DNA of 64,000 nucleotides, taken from Limanda limanda (lineage: Eukaryota; Chordata; Actinopteri; Pleuronectiformes; Pleuronectidae). The stretch spans positions 23,238,248-23,302,247 of the forward strand of contig NC_083651.1 in assembly GCF_963576545.1 (NCBI RefSeq), given 5' to 3'. Made by a program: the position numbers and the translations under genes. Below are positions 24,946 to 37,107 of this stretch, piece by piece. Each line of letters starts with the position of its first letter. The stretch's first letter is position 1. The notes beneath the pieces are model-generated. The model did not search any database. It was given only the letters and a program-made list of their open reading frames with translations, and had not been told where the DNA came from.

Positions 24946-26733
24946 TCTGTTGTCTCAGAAGTTCAGCCCTGGTCAGTTTCAGTCCGTTGCTCAATCATGC
25001 AATGTGCTTTTAACCGTTTGAACCGACATGTTCACACACTGGGTGTGTCTGGTCAAAATCAGACCAGTGCTTCCCTAAAATCCAGCTCAGGATGTTGTAA
25101 TAATGCAATGTCAAGTAAGTGATATTTTAAATATTTTTCCCCACCAGTGTCTATTGGTTTTCACTGTACACCGTGTATACTCATGCAACAATGTCCATAT
25201 CAATGTTATGAATAGGTGGATGTTACCTTTTTATATTTCAAATAAACTGTCTTTGTTTTTCATATTGTACTTTGAAAAAAGTCCCTTTTTAAGCAACACG
25301 ACCTGATTAATTTTCCTGTTTGTTTCGTGTGCGTCAACTCATCTTGTTTCACGATCTACGTGCGTAGTTGGACTTGGTTTGGCTGAGGCAGCATTGTGAA
25401 ATGCAGACGTGACCCATTGATTAGCAAATTCAATTCTATCAAAACAACAAACACCCGTCTGTGTCACATGTGTGATTGGTACAGTAGGAAAAATGACCTG
25501 AGGACAATGACGAGATGTGGAAACGATGTGCCAGTGGCTCAGAGTCATACCCCACTCACTGATTCCAAGTAAGTCCTCTTGGGTTTGACTCCACAAAATC
25601 TTGCTTCTGTGTGTTTGTCTCTGTTGGAGCAGTTAAAAAAAGACATGAAACAAAAAAGAGGAATTTTCTCTTCGGCATCCAGTGGGTTGAGATGTTGAAT
25701 TATGCGTCTTGGTGGGGGGGAAACAATGATTCACTACTTGGTATCACATTGGGGAGACTTCGGATCACTTTCCCCACCATAGATGGACATAGTCTGCTGC
25801 TCTGGATGTGTGTGTGTGTATGTGTGTGTGTGAGTATTCTTCAGACATTGCAACTTTATCACTTTGTTTTTTGAAACAACATCTGTCCACTCTAAAAACC
25901 TCATGGCCTCATCCGACCGATTTTATTCAAATTATTTCAGCAATAAGTAAAGTAAACCACACACACTGGTCATTCGTGGAAATGCGAGGGGGGGGGGGGG
26001 ATTAACAAAACATGATTTGTCACCGATGTGTAACCATGTGGGCTTGAAGTAGTCTGTAAAAACAGCCCCAGTGACCTGCTGTGTGGGTTCTAAACCTCAA
26101 AAACAAAACAAGGGAAGAGTAATGATGAAGTAGGAGAGAGGCGGGGGGGGGGGGGTGCTCTTTGCCAGTGTTGGCACAGGTTACAGTAATAATTGATTAA
26201 CTGTTGGAATGCAGTATCTTTACAGGGAGCTACACGTGTAATGAGCTTATCAGAGTCACACACAGGCCTGTCTGTTGAGCTTCCAGGACCCAGATGAGAG
26301 ACATGACCTCCCCCCCCAACCACCACCACCACCAACTGGCTTCCGTAGATACTGTCGTATGTTATGCTTTCTTTGAATCACATTACCCACGTTGACCTTC
26401 ATCACCTCACGTCACATGGGCTTATGGAACCATTTCCTTAATTCTTCTCGAACGCACAACCCTGAGCTTTCATCCAGCTGTTTACAGAAAGAGTGTTTTA
26501 TTTATTTTTTATCTTTTGCCTCCAGCCATCAATGTAAGTCATTGTTCGTGGGCTCCCCAAGAAATCACATCAACCATCTTTAACTTGTTCAAAACATACC
26601 AGCTTAATAAATTTAATAAATAGTAGTCCTTGTTTTTAAATTACTGAATCGTCCCGGAACAGTCGCTGTACTTAAATCAAGTTTCTTTACTCTATATAAA
26701 GTTTCTTCTTTTTCTCTTTCTTCTTACTTTTAG

Positions 26734-26928
26734 GACGAAGAACATTACTACAAAAATAATCAATGTGTGGTAGAGAACAGTGGAACAGCAAGATTTGAAG
26801 CTGTCTCTGCAGACGGGTGCACACGTTGCCTCTCTGAGCTTCTCCTCTGCCCTGGCTCCAGGGAGGAGTTGGCGTGCAAACACGAGGGTGAGAGATTCTT
26901 TGACTCTGTGTTGAAGACAGAGGACTGA
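26734..26928 (+). other. candidate exon / short Cys-rich open frame, unidentified
   Basis: An open frame of 64 codons starts exactly after a strong acceptor (a CT-rich tract ending TTTTAG at 26733) and crosses a good donor (GAGG|GTGAGAG after 26887) before a TGA at 26926. The translation starts DEEHYYKNNQCVVENSGTAR and includes DGCTRCLSELLLCPGSREE, with six cysteines. There is no ATG, so it would be an internal exon of 154 bases. I do not recognise the family and see no partner exon nearby. It may be chance or part of a non-coding transcript. Confidence 0.25.
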
Positions 26929-27419
26929 AGCAAGTACGGGAGACTCATCTACTCTGAGACCAGACCAACTTGTCCTGTAACAGCTATTAATTACATAAAG
27001 CTCAGTGGTATTTTCAGGAAAGCATTTTACTTTCTCTCACTTATCCCACTTCTATCTTTTCCTGGCTACTTTCCCAGGCTTGCTCACATGCTTTCTCACG
27101 ATTTTTCCTCTTTTCATGGTCTTTATTTTCCTGTTTAGCTCATGCTCTTTAGGAAACCCCCCCGGCCTCCCTCCCCCCTTCTGATCCACTGGGTAAATCA
27201 TCAGTTTTCTTGTTAAAATAAACATATTTTGCCATTTACACATATTTATTACAGCCTTTCTTTCTGCTAAAACACAGTAGCTTGCAAATATATCATAATA
27301 TAATCAAATGAGGATAATTTATAGTTAATATTTATACGCATTTGTTTAGTGATCAAAACTTAAACTGACAACCACAACTTTAAACACATTTGAAAGGATT
27401 GCCATGATTGTAGGTGTCT

Positions 27420-27560
27420 GTGGCATGGAGAGCGGGCCGTCCACTAATCAGAACGTCAGTGATTCAGTCCTCTGCTCCTCCAGTCTGTATTCGGAAGTTT
27501 CCTCGGGCAAGATACTGAACCCTAAATTGCAGATAGTGTAGAAATGGTCTAATAGAAACA
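27420..27560 (+). mobile_element. decayed SINE-like fragment
   Basis: The sequence GGCATGGAGAGCGGGCCGTC, then CAGTGATTCAGTCC and CTCGGGCAAGATACTGAACC, resembles the element at 19540 with many substitutions, including in its B-box. Confidence 0.45.
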
Positions 27561-28165
27561 CTGTGTGACTTCAATCATCTTTTTTACCTCCTTCTTTGCT
27601 TTACTGGAGTTTGCTTACATCAAGTTTTATCACTTTTCACATTTCCTCCTCTTGTCTCTTCAACCACATGTCTCCCTCCTATTGTCTGTGTCTATTCTGA
27701 CTTTTGTCTGAAGCCTTGTCTCTTCCTCATCTCGTCTTTAATCAGTTGGCTTCTCCTCCCTGTCCGGATGACCCGAGTTGATCTGAGAGCCCTGCAGTGT
27801 TTTCATTCATCGTTTATCTGAAACCTCTAATCACTCGAATCCGTCTCACAGGCGCTATAAAAAAATGCTCTCTCTGAATGTAATGTGCTTCAACACGCAT
27901 GTGTGTATAAGGGTGTGTGTTTATGTGTGTGTCTGTTGTAACTTTATGAAAGACTATGCATCACACCCAGTTAATACATGAATGAATGCGTGTTTACCCT
28001 TACCCTTATCTGTCCTGAAGAATATGTGTCAACTCAATTTGAAGATATCTTTGTTTCTACTCAGAAAGTTAAGTTGTTTAAATTATGATTATTTGGTACA
28101 CATTATAGTGTATTGTGTATAGTTTATACCTGCATATATTCCTTATGTTGACTATTAAAGGCAGG

Positions 28166-28203
<38 letters not shown>

Positions 28204-28220
28204 GTGTGTGTGTGTGTGTT
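28166..28220. repeat. (GT)n microsatellite
   Basis: Dinucleotide repeat of about 55 bases with a single GC interruption. Confidence 0.95.
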
Positions 28221-29184
28221 TTGCGTGTGTGCACCATAACTTCACAAGTTGACCATTAGCCAGTAAAGATAAGCACCTTATTAACCTTCAGCTGGTTATA
28301 GGCCGAGAACAGATTTCCCCATTGAGTCTCCTCACATCAGAGAGGAACAGATGTCGACCTAATTTGTCACGTTTTATCTTTTTTCTCCCTTTTAATCTAC
28401 TCGTCTCCTCCCCTTTGCTCTTGGTTTCTCTCTCTTTCTCCCTCTCTCTTTCTCTCTCTCTCTCCCTCCGTGCTTCTTTCTTTTCCTCCTCGCTGTTTCT
28501 CTCTGCGGCTTCATCCCCTCATCTATAAACAAACAAAGACAAACCGTTTCCGCAGCCCAGAAATTATGTCATTTGAAACCTAATCTGAGTGCGATACCCA
28601 CAGTAATCAGTCATGCAAACACTCCCAGTGCATCCATCACATTATATGAAAGGATTTTCTCCTTCTGGTTCCTTTGAATATTCATTCATGTAGCACACTT
28701 GTGTTTATTTGACCATCGCTGCATGATTCTTTGCACAAGAATGCATTTAATAAAACTATAATCTATTTAATTTTTTTCATTCCATGAGAAGGAGCCACAT
28801 TTTGAGGTTTTTTCAGCTTAGCATGTCTCTGCATATCCCATTATTGTAATATAACACTAAAACTATTTAACTATTTGCTGTTGAAGTTTCCAGGCAGATG
28901 TGCACACACTTGCACAGACAGTTGCAGCAAGTTTAACTGCCGCTAATGAGCATAATTGCTCTCACCTAAAATAATCATGCAGCCCTCTCGAGACTCCATT
29001 CTCAGATGAGCCAGATACATAGAAACCAGATGATTACCAGGCAACAGGCAAAATAAAAGTCGAGAAACTTTTTTTCGAAGCAAGCGAGAAAAGAAAAGAG
29101 CATTGAGACCCAATTGGCTTTCTCCCCTCGTCACAGGGCAGGAAGTTTGCCAGACAAGGCCTCCATGCACAATCAGTATATCAG

Positions 29185-29280
29185 ACTCCCTCCTCCTCCT
29201 CCTCCTCCTCCTCCTCCTCCTCCTCCTCCTCCTCCACCTCCTCCTCCTCCTCCTCCTCCTCTTCCTCCTCCTCCCCCTCC
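29185..29280. repeat. (CCT)n trinucleotide tract
   Basis: About 95 bases of imperfect CCT repeats, purine-rich on the minus strand. Poly-Leu, poly-Pro and poly-Glu open frames over it are not genes. Confidence 0.95.
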
Positions 29281-30201
29281 GTTACTCGTCTTTCGCATCC
29301 TCTACCTCCTCCGTTTCCCCTCTGTCCCTCTCCGTCTATCTTATCCCGATTCACTTCCTCTCTGCTCACCTCCTCTCCCTCCGCCTCCATCTCTTCACTT
29401 ATTTTATCTTCCCCTTCTCCTGTTCCTCCCTATCAGCCCTTTTACACCGTGGGAGGGAGTGGGTTAAACAAACTTTTACACAAATAAAATAAGTGATCTT
29501 GTAACACATTGAAGAAGGTGCAGAGACAGATTTTGAAGCATTTTGTTGGAACTGTCTTTTTCTGATCATATAGATTTAAACCTACAGAACAAGATGTGAT
29601 TCACTCTACATTTGTGCATCATCTTTATTTATCAGTAGGATAACAATATTGTATGTTATTCTTACTTCCAGGAACACATGTAAAGTGAAGCCGCCTGTAG
29701 TTTCAGTCCAGCACGATGTCAGTGAGAGTGTCAAAGCTTCTTTCTGGACCTATAGATGCAGTCATGTTTCATTTCTGAAGCCTGATGAATCACAGCCAGA
29801 AACAACAAACCAAAGTCTCCTCCGCTGTGTTATCATTAGAGGGGGGGGGGGGGTTAAAACAGACTCGAGCACGTATGAAAAACCAATGTTTTCACCGACT
29901 TGAGTTCACGCAGAGTCGACCTGAAGCTTTGGCAGTCATGGGGTTTTCATGTGATAGCAGCGTGTGGGTTTCCCTCAGGAACGCTGGATAGGTTGGTTTA
30001 AAGAAAAATAAATACGAAGTAAGAGCCCTTTTAGATCTTTGTTTCCATCTGTTCATCACTCGTTCTCCTCATGGGCTTGGAGGTGCGGTTCTAGTATCAC
30101 TCCCTCTCTGCCTTCATGTCCAAGCAGCTTCTATCCACTTTACCCAGCTGCTCTCACGCTCTGTCATTTAACCGTACCGCACTGAGGGCAGCATCCCGCA
30201 T

Positions 30202-30309
<108 letters not shown>

Positions 30310-30954
30310 TTGTGCATGTTTGTGTGTGTCTAATGTGTTCCTCCCAGAGGGAAGGGAGGAGCAACGTTTCTGAGGGAGATAGGATGCTTAACCAACTGCA
30401 ATGCATGCAAAGATACAAGCACACACACAAACAAACAAACAGAAAACTCTGATTCCGCTCAGTAGTTGAAGATGACTTGTCGACAGTGATTTTATTTATT
30501 TAACTTGTAAAGTATGTGCACTGTACATATTGCAGATTCACCACAATAATAATGATAGATGCGAGAAGAAGAAAATCATTAAAGTAATCATTGATTGCTT
30601 TGTTATAAAGATTCAATATTAGCTGCATTGATACTACAGGTATTTGGCTGAATTATTAAACTCGTGCCAGGTAGATTCACATTTGACTCTGTACATTCAA
30701 TTACCGTGGTTGATGAAGCTGAACTAATGGCCGCAGCTAAAAAAGTGAGTTCAAATTGGATCAAATGTCTTAAACAGTGAATAGTTGCAGACGAGATATA
30801 TGGACATAAATAAAAGAGCAGAGTCCGATAAGAAGACAGGCAGACAGTGAGACATACGAGGGTTTCTCCCTCATTCGACCTCTGTGAGCGAGTGGCAGCT
30901 GTTTTTCAATGAGCTCATAATAGTGGAAGCCCGGTATTTGTCATGTCTGCCTGC

Positions 30955-30960
<6 letters not shown>

Positions 30961-31052
<92 letters not shown>
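30961..31052. repeat. (GT)n microsatellite, ~90 bases
   Basis: Dinucleotide repeat interrupted once by TATG and once by TTTG. Confidence 0.96.
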
Positions 31053-32370
31053 AGGCCTACCAGAGTGGATTTCTGGGTGGTGAGTCAAATAAAGTGGAGA
31101 TTGCAGAGTCAGGCAGAAGCATATCCCTGTGTCCCTGAGCAAAAAAACTCCTCCAACCTATACAAACACACACACACAGGGTGATCAGAGTTAGTCCTCC
31201 TGTAAGACTCTATCTATATTATATGTTGGGTGAAAAATATCAGGTTTTATACTGGGAACTACACATTTTAAGTCTTGTAGATTAATCTGGATTTTTAATT
31301 ATTTCAATAACTGATCCGTTGCCAAACAAAATGGCCCAAAAACTTAAAAAGTACATAATCATACAGAGTAAAAGTACAATTGACATCTTCGTCATAAATG
31401 AGCCCAAAAGCTAGCAGATAATGACAGTTAACAATTGAACGTCTCTTAAATCCATTTGTATCATGCAAGTTGAACTTACTTAAAAGGAATAAAATGGCAA
31501 CAAAATGAAAGAATTATCCTGGAACTGGAACAAAATCTAATGGAAATCAATTTAGTACTTTTTCCTTAAGCCTGCTTGCAAACAAACGAACAGCAATGAA
31601 ATAACTGATAAACTCTATCAAACTGCAAAAAATCCTTAAAGGTGTCTGACTTTTCCAGAGAAAGATCCATGAATTTTTTTCCTGGGAAACCAGTGACAAT
31701 GTAAAAAAAAAAAAAAATCCTGGATCTGCTGTATTTATTCGGACTCACAGCTGAATTAAACTGGTTCTTCCCTGACCCATCCTGCTTCCTTCCACCAAGT
31801 TCCGTGGTCTTCTGTCCAGCAGTTTCTGTGTAATCCTGCTCACAAACAAAGAACCAATTAAACCACAACCTCCTGAGCAGATGGAAAAAATCTAGGGATC
31901 TTATTGGTTTGAGAAGGGCTCAAAGTTATTGGTAGAAACCTTGTTTTTCCCACAGCCCAATCAATTCACTCAAGGCACACAAGTCCAGTTTACTAAGTAT
32001 TATACATGTTTAAGGCAAAAACAAGTAAATGATCCACATTACATGTGTTGAATGACCTGGACGGTGAGAATTAAGTAAAGCACACAGATCTAACGTAACT
32101 ACGAAACTTTTTACAGTGTATAGCAAGACATAGACGAAATGATGACTGTATAGAAAGATGATCAGACCTTTGATCAGACGTCTGGACTGATGTTTGGCAG
32201 CTTGTAGCAGACTGCAGGAGCATCAAGGTACACCCAAGATATAAATCAAGTTGAATCTCTGACTTCACCGCAGTGATTCAGCTGATAACAGAGCTTCTGT
32301 TGCCAGGAAACAGTCTGTAGCAAAACTCTAATGAAAAACTAAAGGCCTCTAAACACTATAGACAAAGAAG

Positions 32371-33800
32371 TCAATCAATCAATCAATCAAGTTTTATTTG
32401 TATAGCCCACATTCACAAATAACAATTCGTCTCATGGGGCTTTAACATTGTGTGACATCCTCTGTCCTTAACCCTCAACAAGAGTAAGGAAAAACTACTA
32501 AAAACCCTTTTCACAGGTAAAAATATGTAGAAACCTCAGAGAGAGCCACATGTGAGGGATCCCTCTCTCAGGACGGACAGAAGTGCAATAGATGTCAGGT
32601 GTAAGAAAACATCATCAGGATTTTTAGCAGCATCCATGAGGCTAAACATTTTTCAATACTATGTGTCAGGCAGTCCCGCTGCAATCACAGTCTCTGGCCA
32701 GCAGCCAGCGAGACCACGATCCAGCGTCAGGATGGTATCCACTATAGTCTACAGTCATTGTCCACCGCCGCCAGTTAGAATCCATCATCAGCTGCCGCCT
32801 CGGTCGTGGTCCCTCATCATCCGATGCCAACGCGACAAAGGATCCTCCATTACAACGACGATCAGCTGGCACGATACAGAATCCACCGAACTGGATCCAC
32901 CATTGCGACCTCCGACACGCGATCCACAATCATAATCCATGGTGCGGCCACAGCTGTGGCCCTGCATCTGTGGGCGCTAAGGCACAGAAACTCCGGGAAA
33001 AGGGGTCAAGTTAGTAACATGTACTGATCAGATAAGAATTATCTTGATGTGATAAATATGGAGAAAAAGGAAGGAGAAGCAGGAAAGAGAAGCTCCGTGT
33101 GTCTTGTGTCATAAATTCCCTGTGCGTCTTAGCATCATCAGGGGTTTTTGCCATTTAATCAAATTTGGAACATCGCACTAATTAGCTCTAACTATAAGCT
33201 TTATAAAAAAGGAAGGTTTTGAGTCTACTTTTAAACGAACAGAGCGTGTCTGCTTCCCTAACTGAAAGTGAGAGATTATTCCACAGCAGTGGGGCTTGAT
33301 GGCTAAAAGCTCTGGCTCCTACTCTACTTTTAGAGACTTTAGGGACAACAAGTAAACCTGAGTTCTGGGATCGGAGTGCTCTAGTAGGTTGATATGGAAC
33401 TAACATCTCTTTAAGGTAAAGAGGTGCCATATCATTAAGGGCCTTGAAGGTGAGGAGGAGAATTTTAAATTCGATTCTAGATTTAACAGGAAGCCAGTGT
33501 AGCGATGCTAATACTGGAGAAATGTGCTCTCTTTTCTTAGTTCTTGTCAGGACACGTGCTGCGGCATTTTGGACCAGCTGCAGAGTCTTTAACGACTTGC
33601 TGCTGGAGCCTGATAATAATGAATTACAATAGTCCAGTCTCGATGTAACAAAGGCGTGGACTAGTTTTTCTGCATCTTTTTGCGAAAGGACATGTCTGAT
33701 TTTTGAGATATTACGCAAGTGGAAAAACGCGGTCCTAGAAATTACTTTTAAGTGACTATTAAAGGACAAATCAGGATCGAAGATCCTGACAAATCAGGAT
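32371..33800 (-). mobile_element. 5'-truncated L2/CR1-like LINE, RT C-terminus plus 3' UTR
   Basis: On the minus strand, 33188-33769 encodes 193 aa ending in a stop. It contains the C-terminal part of a non-LTR reverse transcriptase (LVHAFVTSRLDYCNSLLSG, NAAARVLTRTKKREHISPVL, LHWLPVKSRIEFKILLLTFK). The 3' UTR runs to a (TTGA)n tail at 32371-32390 on the plus strand as (TCAA)n. No endonuclease or catalytic RT core is present, so the copy is dead on arrival. Its 5' edge carries a local duplication of GATCCTGATTTGTC (33763-33800). The plus-strand open frame at 32552-32935 lies in the 3' UTR and is not a gene. Confidence 0.85.
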
Positions 33801-35180
33801 CGTGTCTGTTGTGTGTCTGTTGTCTTTGACAAAATTAGCCTTAAGCTGGTCTCACAACTTATGTCATAATTGTATTGCTGATAGTGACAGTGTTCCAAAG
33901 AGTGGACACAAAGCTAGTGAGCCTCACTTGTGCGTTTTGTGACGCTGTTCCTCTGTTGAAAAATTACTTCAGTTTATTTTTAGTCAATCCCACAATTTCT
34001 ACTTAAGGTTTATTACCTGCTCACCAGAGAACCAGATGTGAATCAATCCACCAACTATAGTCTGAGTAATATTTCCTTTGAATAAAACTTTACTGCTCAA
34101 CTGTTTAAGGAAAGAAGACTTTTGTATTTGAGGTTTAACAAATTAGCAAAGAGGGTAAAGAAGTAACAAAGTCATTGTTATACATCATCATGTTGCTCAT
34201 TCCAAAAGTTAGTTCGGTGAAGTCTGACAAAAATTGCAGGTTCCGTCTGAAACCAATTGTTACCAGCTGCACCAGCGAGGTTGGTGTTATTTTCACCCTG
34301 TGAGTGTGTCTGTGTGTGTTTATGTGTGTTGTCATGGCAAAGTGTGACCCTTTGGACACCTCCTGTAGTGGAAGCTACCACTGAGGTGGACTGGAGAACC
34401 TTGGCAGGTGATAATGTGTCTGTGGACAGATGTTGTGGATGTGGCCGGGTCACAACTGTGAAAGACACGGTCACCAAACTTTACCGGTGTTGAAGGTCGA
34501 GTCTGAAGAGCTGCTCTGACCCATAAGTATCGAGAACACGGGTAATAATTTAATGAGCATTAAGTAATTATGTAGTTAAAAATACAAATAATAATAGCTT
34601 TATTCGTATAGCACTTATCTAAACAAGGTTACAACGTTCTAAACAATATAGTTAATTAAAGTAAGTGAATCGGACCATTGTACCGATTCTGGGGCTGCAT
34701 ACTTTACTGCCCTTTTCAGACATGTTCTATTCAGGTGAAGTCATTTGTCTGAGCCACATTTGAATGTGCATTCGAAGGGACACGGCTCACTGTGACACAA
34801 GTCATTCTCCGGATGCATCCTGAAGGAAACAGCCCCTGAACTGAGAAACAGCCGTGTAGTAATGATTGGTCATGGGTCAGGAGGTCACCATGGCGACAGA
34901 CGTCTGGGCTGCTATTATCCCATCGCAAGATGGTCCCGCTTTACTGTACTTCACTCTGGTATTCAGGTTCATTAAACTTATGTAATTCAATACATCATAA
35001 TTAGAAAAAAATACATGAATGGCAACTCAGTTAATGGAAGAGACATAAAATATGATGTCACTGCTCCTGTGGTAGATAGAATCATGGGGTCAGAATTAGG
35101 TTTATGTGAGAAACGGGTTCTATGATGGGACACTCGCTGATTCGATTGACCTCCCAGCTGTACTTACATTCCTATGTGGG

Positions 35181-35183
<3 letters not shown>

Positions 35184-35268
<85 letters not shown>

Positions 35269-35295
35269 AGCACACACACACACACACACACACAC
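35184..35295. repeat. (CA)n microsatellite, ~110 bases
   Basis: Dinucleotide repeat with a GCACAAG interruption near the 3' end. Confidence 0.96.
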
Positions 35296-36544
35296 GTACA
35301 TGGTAGTGATGTATTATACACTGTCCTGTTCATGCTGTGCACTGGGTGTACATGTGCTTCTATGTCTTCCTTTTTGTTTGTCTCTATCCATCAGTGTCTC
35401 AGTGAAGAGAAGCAGAGCCACTCTTCCATCTGCACCATCATTACATGACATCACACAGCGTCACAGTGTGTGTTGCAACAGGAGGAGGTTCTGTTCTCTC
35501 CTCTGTCAGCAGTGTGAGTTCGACGGACTGATCCAGCCTCTGATTCATGTCACAGGAATCAGGAGCGTGAGTGGGTCAGAGCTGCTTGGCTGCTCTGTGG
35601 TTAAGACTCCATGTCAGGTAGAATGAGTTCACATCAGACGAGTGTTGACAGACAAACCCAGCCAGGTGATCAGAATGGGGATGATTCACCGTCTGACCTT
35701 GGATGCCAGAGAGGGGGGGGGGGGAGACTGAGATGACTGTGACAATCTGTGGAACTGCTCGTATAACTTTCTTTTACTCATTTATCTCATTCCCAAATAA
35801 CAAGATCATCCCATTCACCTTATCAACACAGTGAATCAGAACTCTTTGTATTTAAGCAGCATTTATTTTTGGTGAAGCTTTCAAGAGAGCAGCTTAAGCA
35901 ATACATCAAAACATGTATATGTGTGCAGTTGTGTATTTCCATATTGTCATGTTTTTAGCTACAACAAGAACAACTAACTCCAATCACTATTCTATTAACA
36001 GTTTAGTTAATCAGTTTAATTGTATAGCACATGTCAACAAGGCAGTTCAAAGTGCTTTATATAAAATATTGATGTATAAATATTAATATCATGACAAATT
36101 TTAAAAGCAACATAAGACAAAAGAGAAGAAGAATTAAGAAATAAATTGGAAAAAGTCAAATCAAGAATAGAAAATAAATTAATTGAATAAGAAATATAAA
36201 AGAGTGAAAGTAACAGTGCAGTGGATGTAATGAGTCATTATTTGATTAAATGGTTCCTAATGTAGCAGGATATCAGAAATATATCTTGAAGAAACAGCAA
36301 TAATTTGAAGTACGTGTTTTGACAGACAGGGAGTGACTTGTTAGTGAGGACTTGAGCAGCAGTTTGTGGAATCAACAGTAACAGTGGATTTAGTGATGGA
36401 GACTATTCAGGATATATAGGGAGATGAAGACATTCACACATGTGGAAGTGAGGTTTTAGCAGGTTAGCGGGTGGGGCGCCGCCTCAGCAGCTGTGAGACG
36501 ACTCCAACATCGCAAACCACATCAGTGACGGCTGCAGCCCACTT

Positions 36545-36587
<43 letters not shown>

Positions 36588-36637
36588 CACGCACACACAT
36601 CTGCACATACACACTCACACACACACACACACACACA
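36545..36637. repeat. interrupted (CA)n tract
   Basis: About 90 bases of CA repeat broken by AAAC, GC and CTG steps. Confidence 0.95.
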
Positions 36638-37010
36638 TCTGCATCTGGATATCTCTCAGCTCTCATATTAATGCAGATCACTAGTTCTCACAAACTTATC
36701 GTCTTATCAAAACATATTGTACCTTCACAGTAATGTCGTCAGATGCATTGAGCTGCAGAACCAATAGTCCACAGTTATAGGAGCAACATACACAGACAGA
36801 CACTGAGGGGGGGAAAGTGCTTCTCTCCTTTAATCATATTCAGATTGAGGGGGAATGAATCAGGATATTTTAGGAACATTAGTGGATTTGTGTAATTACT
36901 GATGCACCACTGATGACCACAGACAAGCTGGGGAACACACCCTGCCCTGCCCAAGGGCTCGCTGAGGCCATCTGGGCTGTGTGTATGTTGAATGTACATG
37001 TTTATATGTA

Positions 37011-37031
37011 GTGTGTGTGTGTCTGTGTGTA

Positions 37032-37106
<75 letters not shown>
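37011..37106. repeat. (GT)n microsatellite
   Basis: Dinucleotide repeat of about 95 bases with two CTG/ATC interruptions at the 5' side. Confidence 0.96.

Positions 37107-37107
<1 letters not shown>

Larger units (their letters stand above)
20505..26730. other. intergenic, repeats only
   Basis: AT-rich DNA holding (GT)n at 21103-21146, a three-copy GATGAGGATCC minisatellite at 22774-22825, a SINE 3'-half-like segment at 23222-23335, (CA)n at 23844-23896, a G15 run at 24200-24214, another SINE-like tail at 24745-24945, and G runs at 25988-26000 and 26143-26155. No gene was recognised. Confidence 0.5.

Noticed and set aside
29103..29492. Poly-Leu, poly-Pro and poly-Glu open frames
   Set aside because: They derive from the CCT trinucleotide tract.
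32552..32935. 127-codon plus-strand open frame
   Set aside because: It lies in the 3' UTR of the minus-strand L2-like element, a repeat common in fish.
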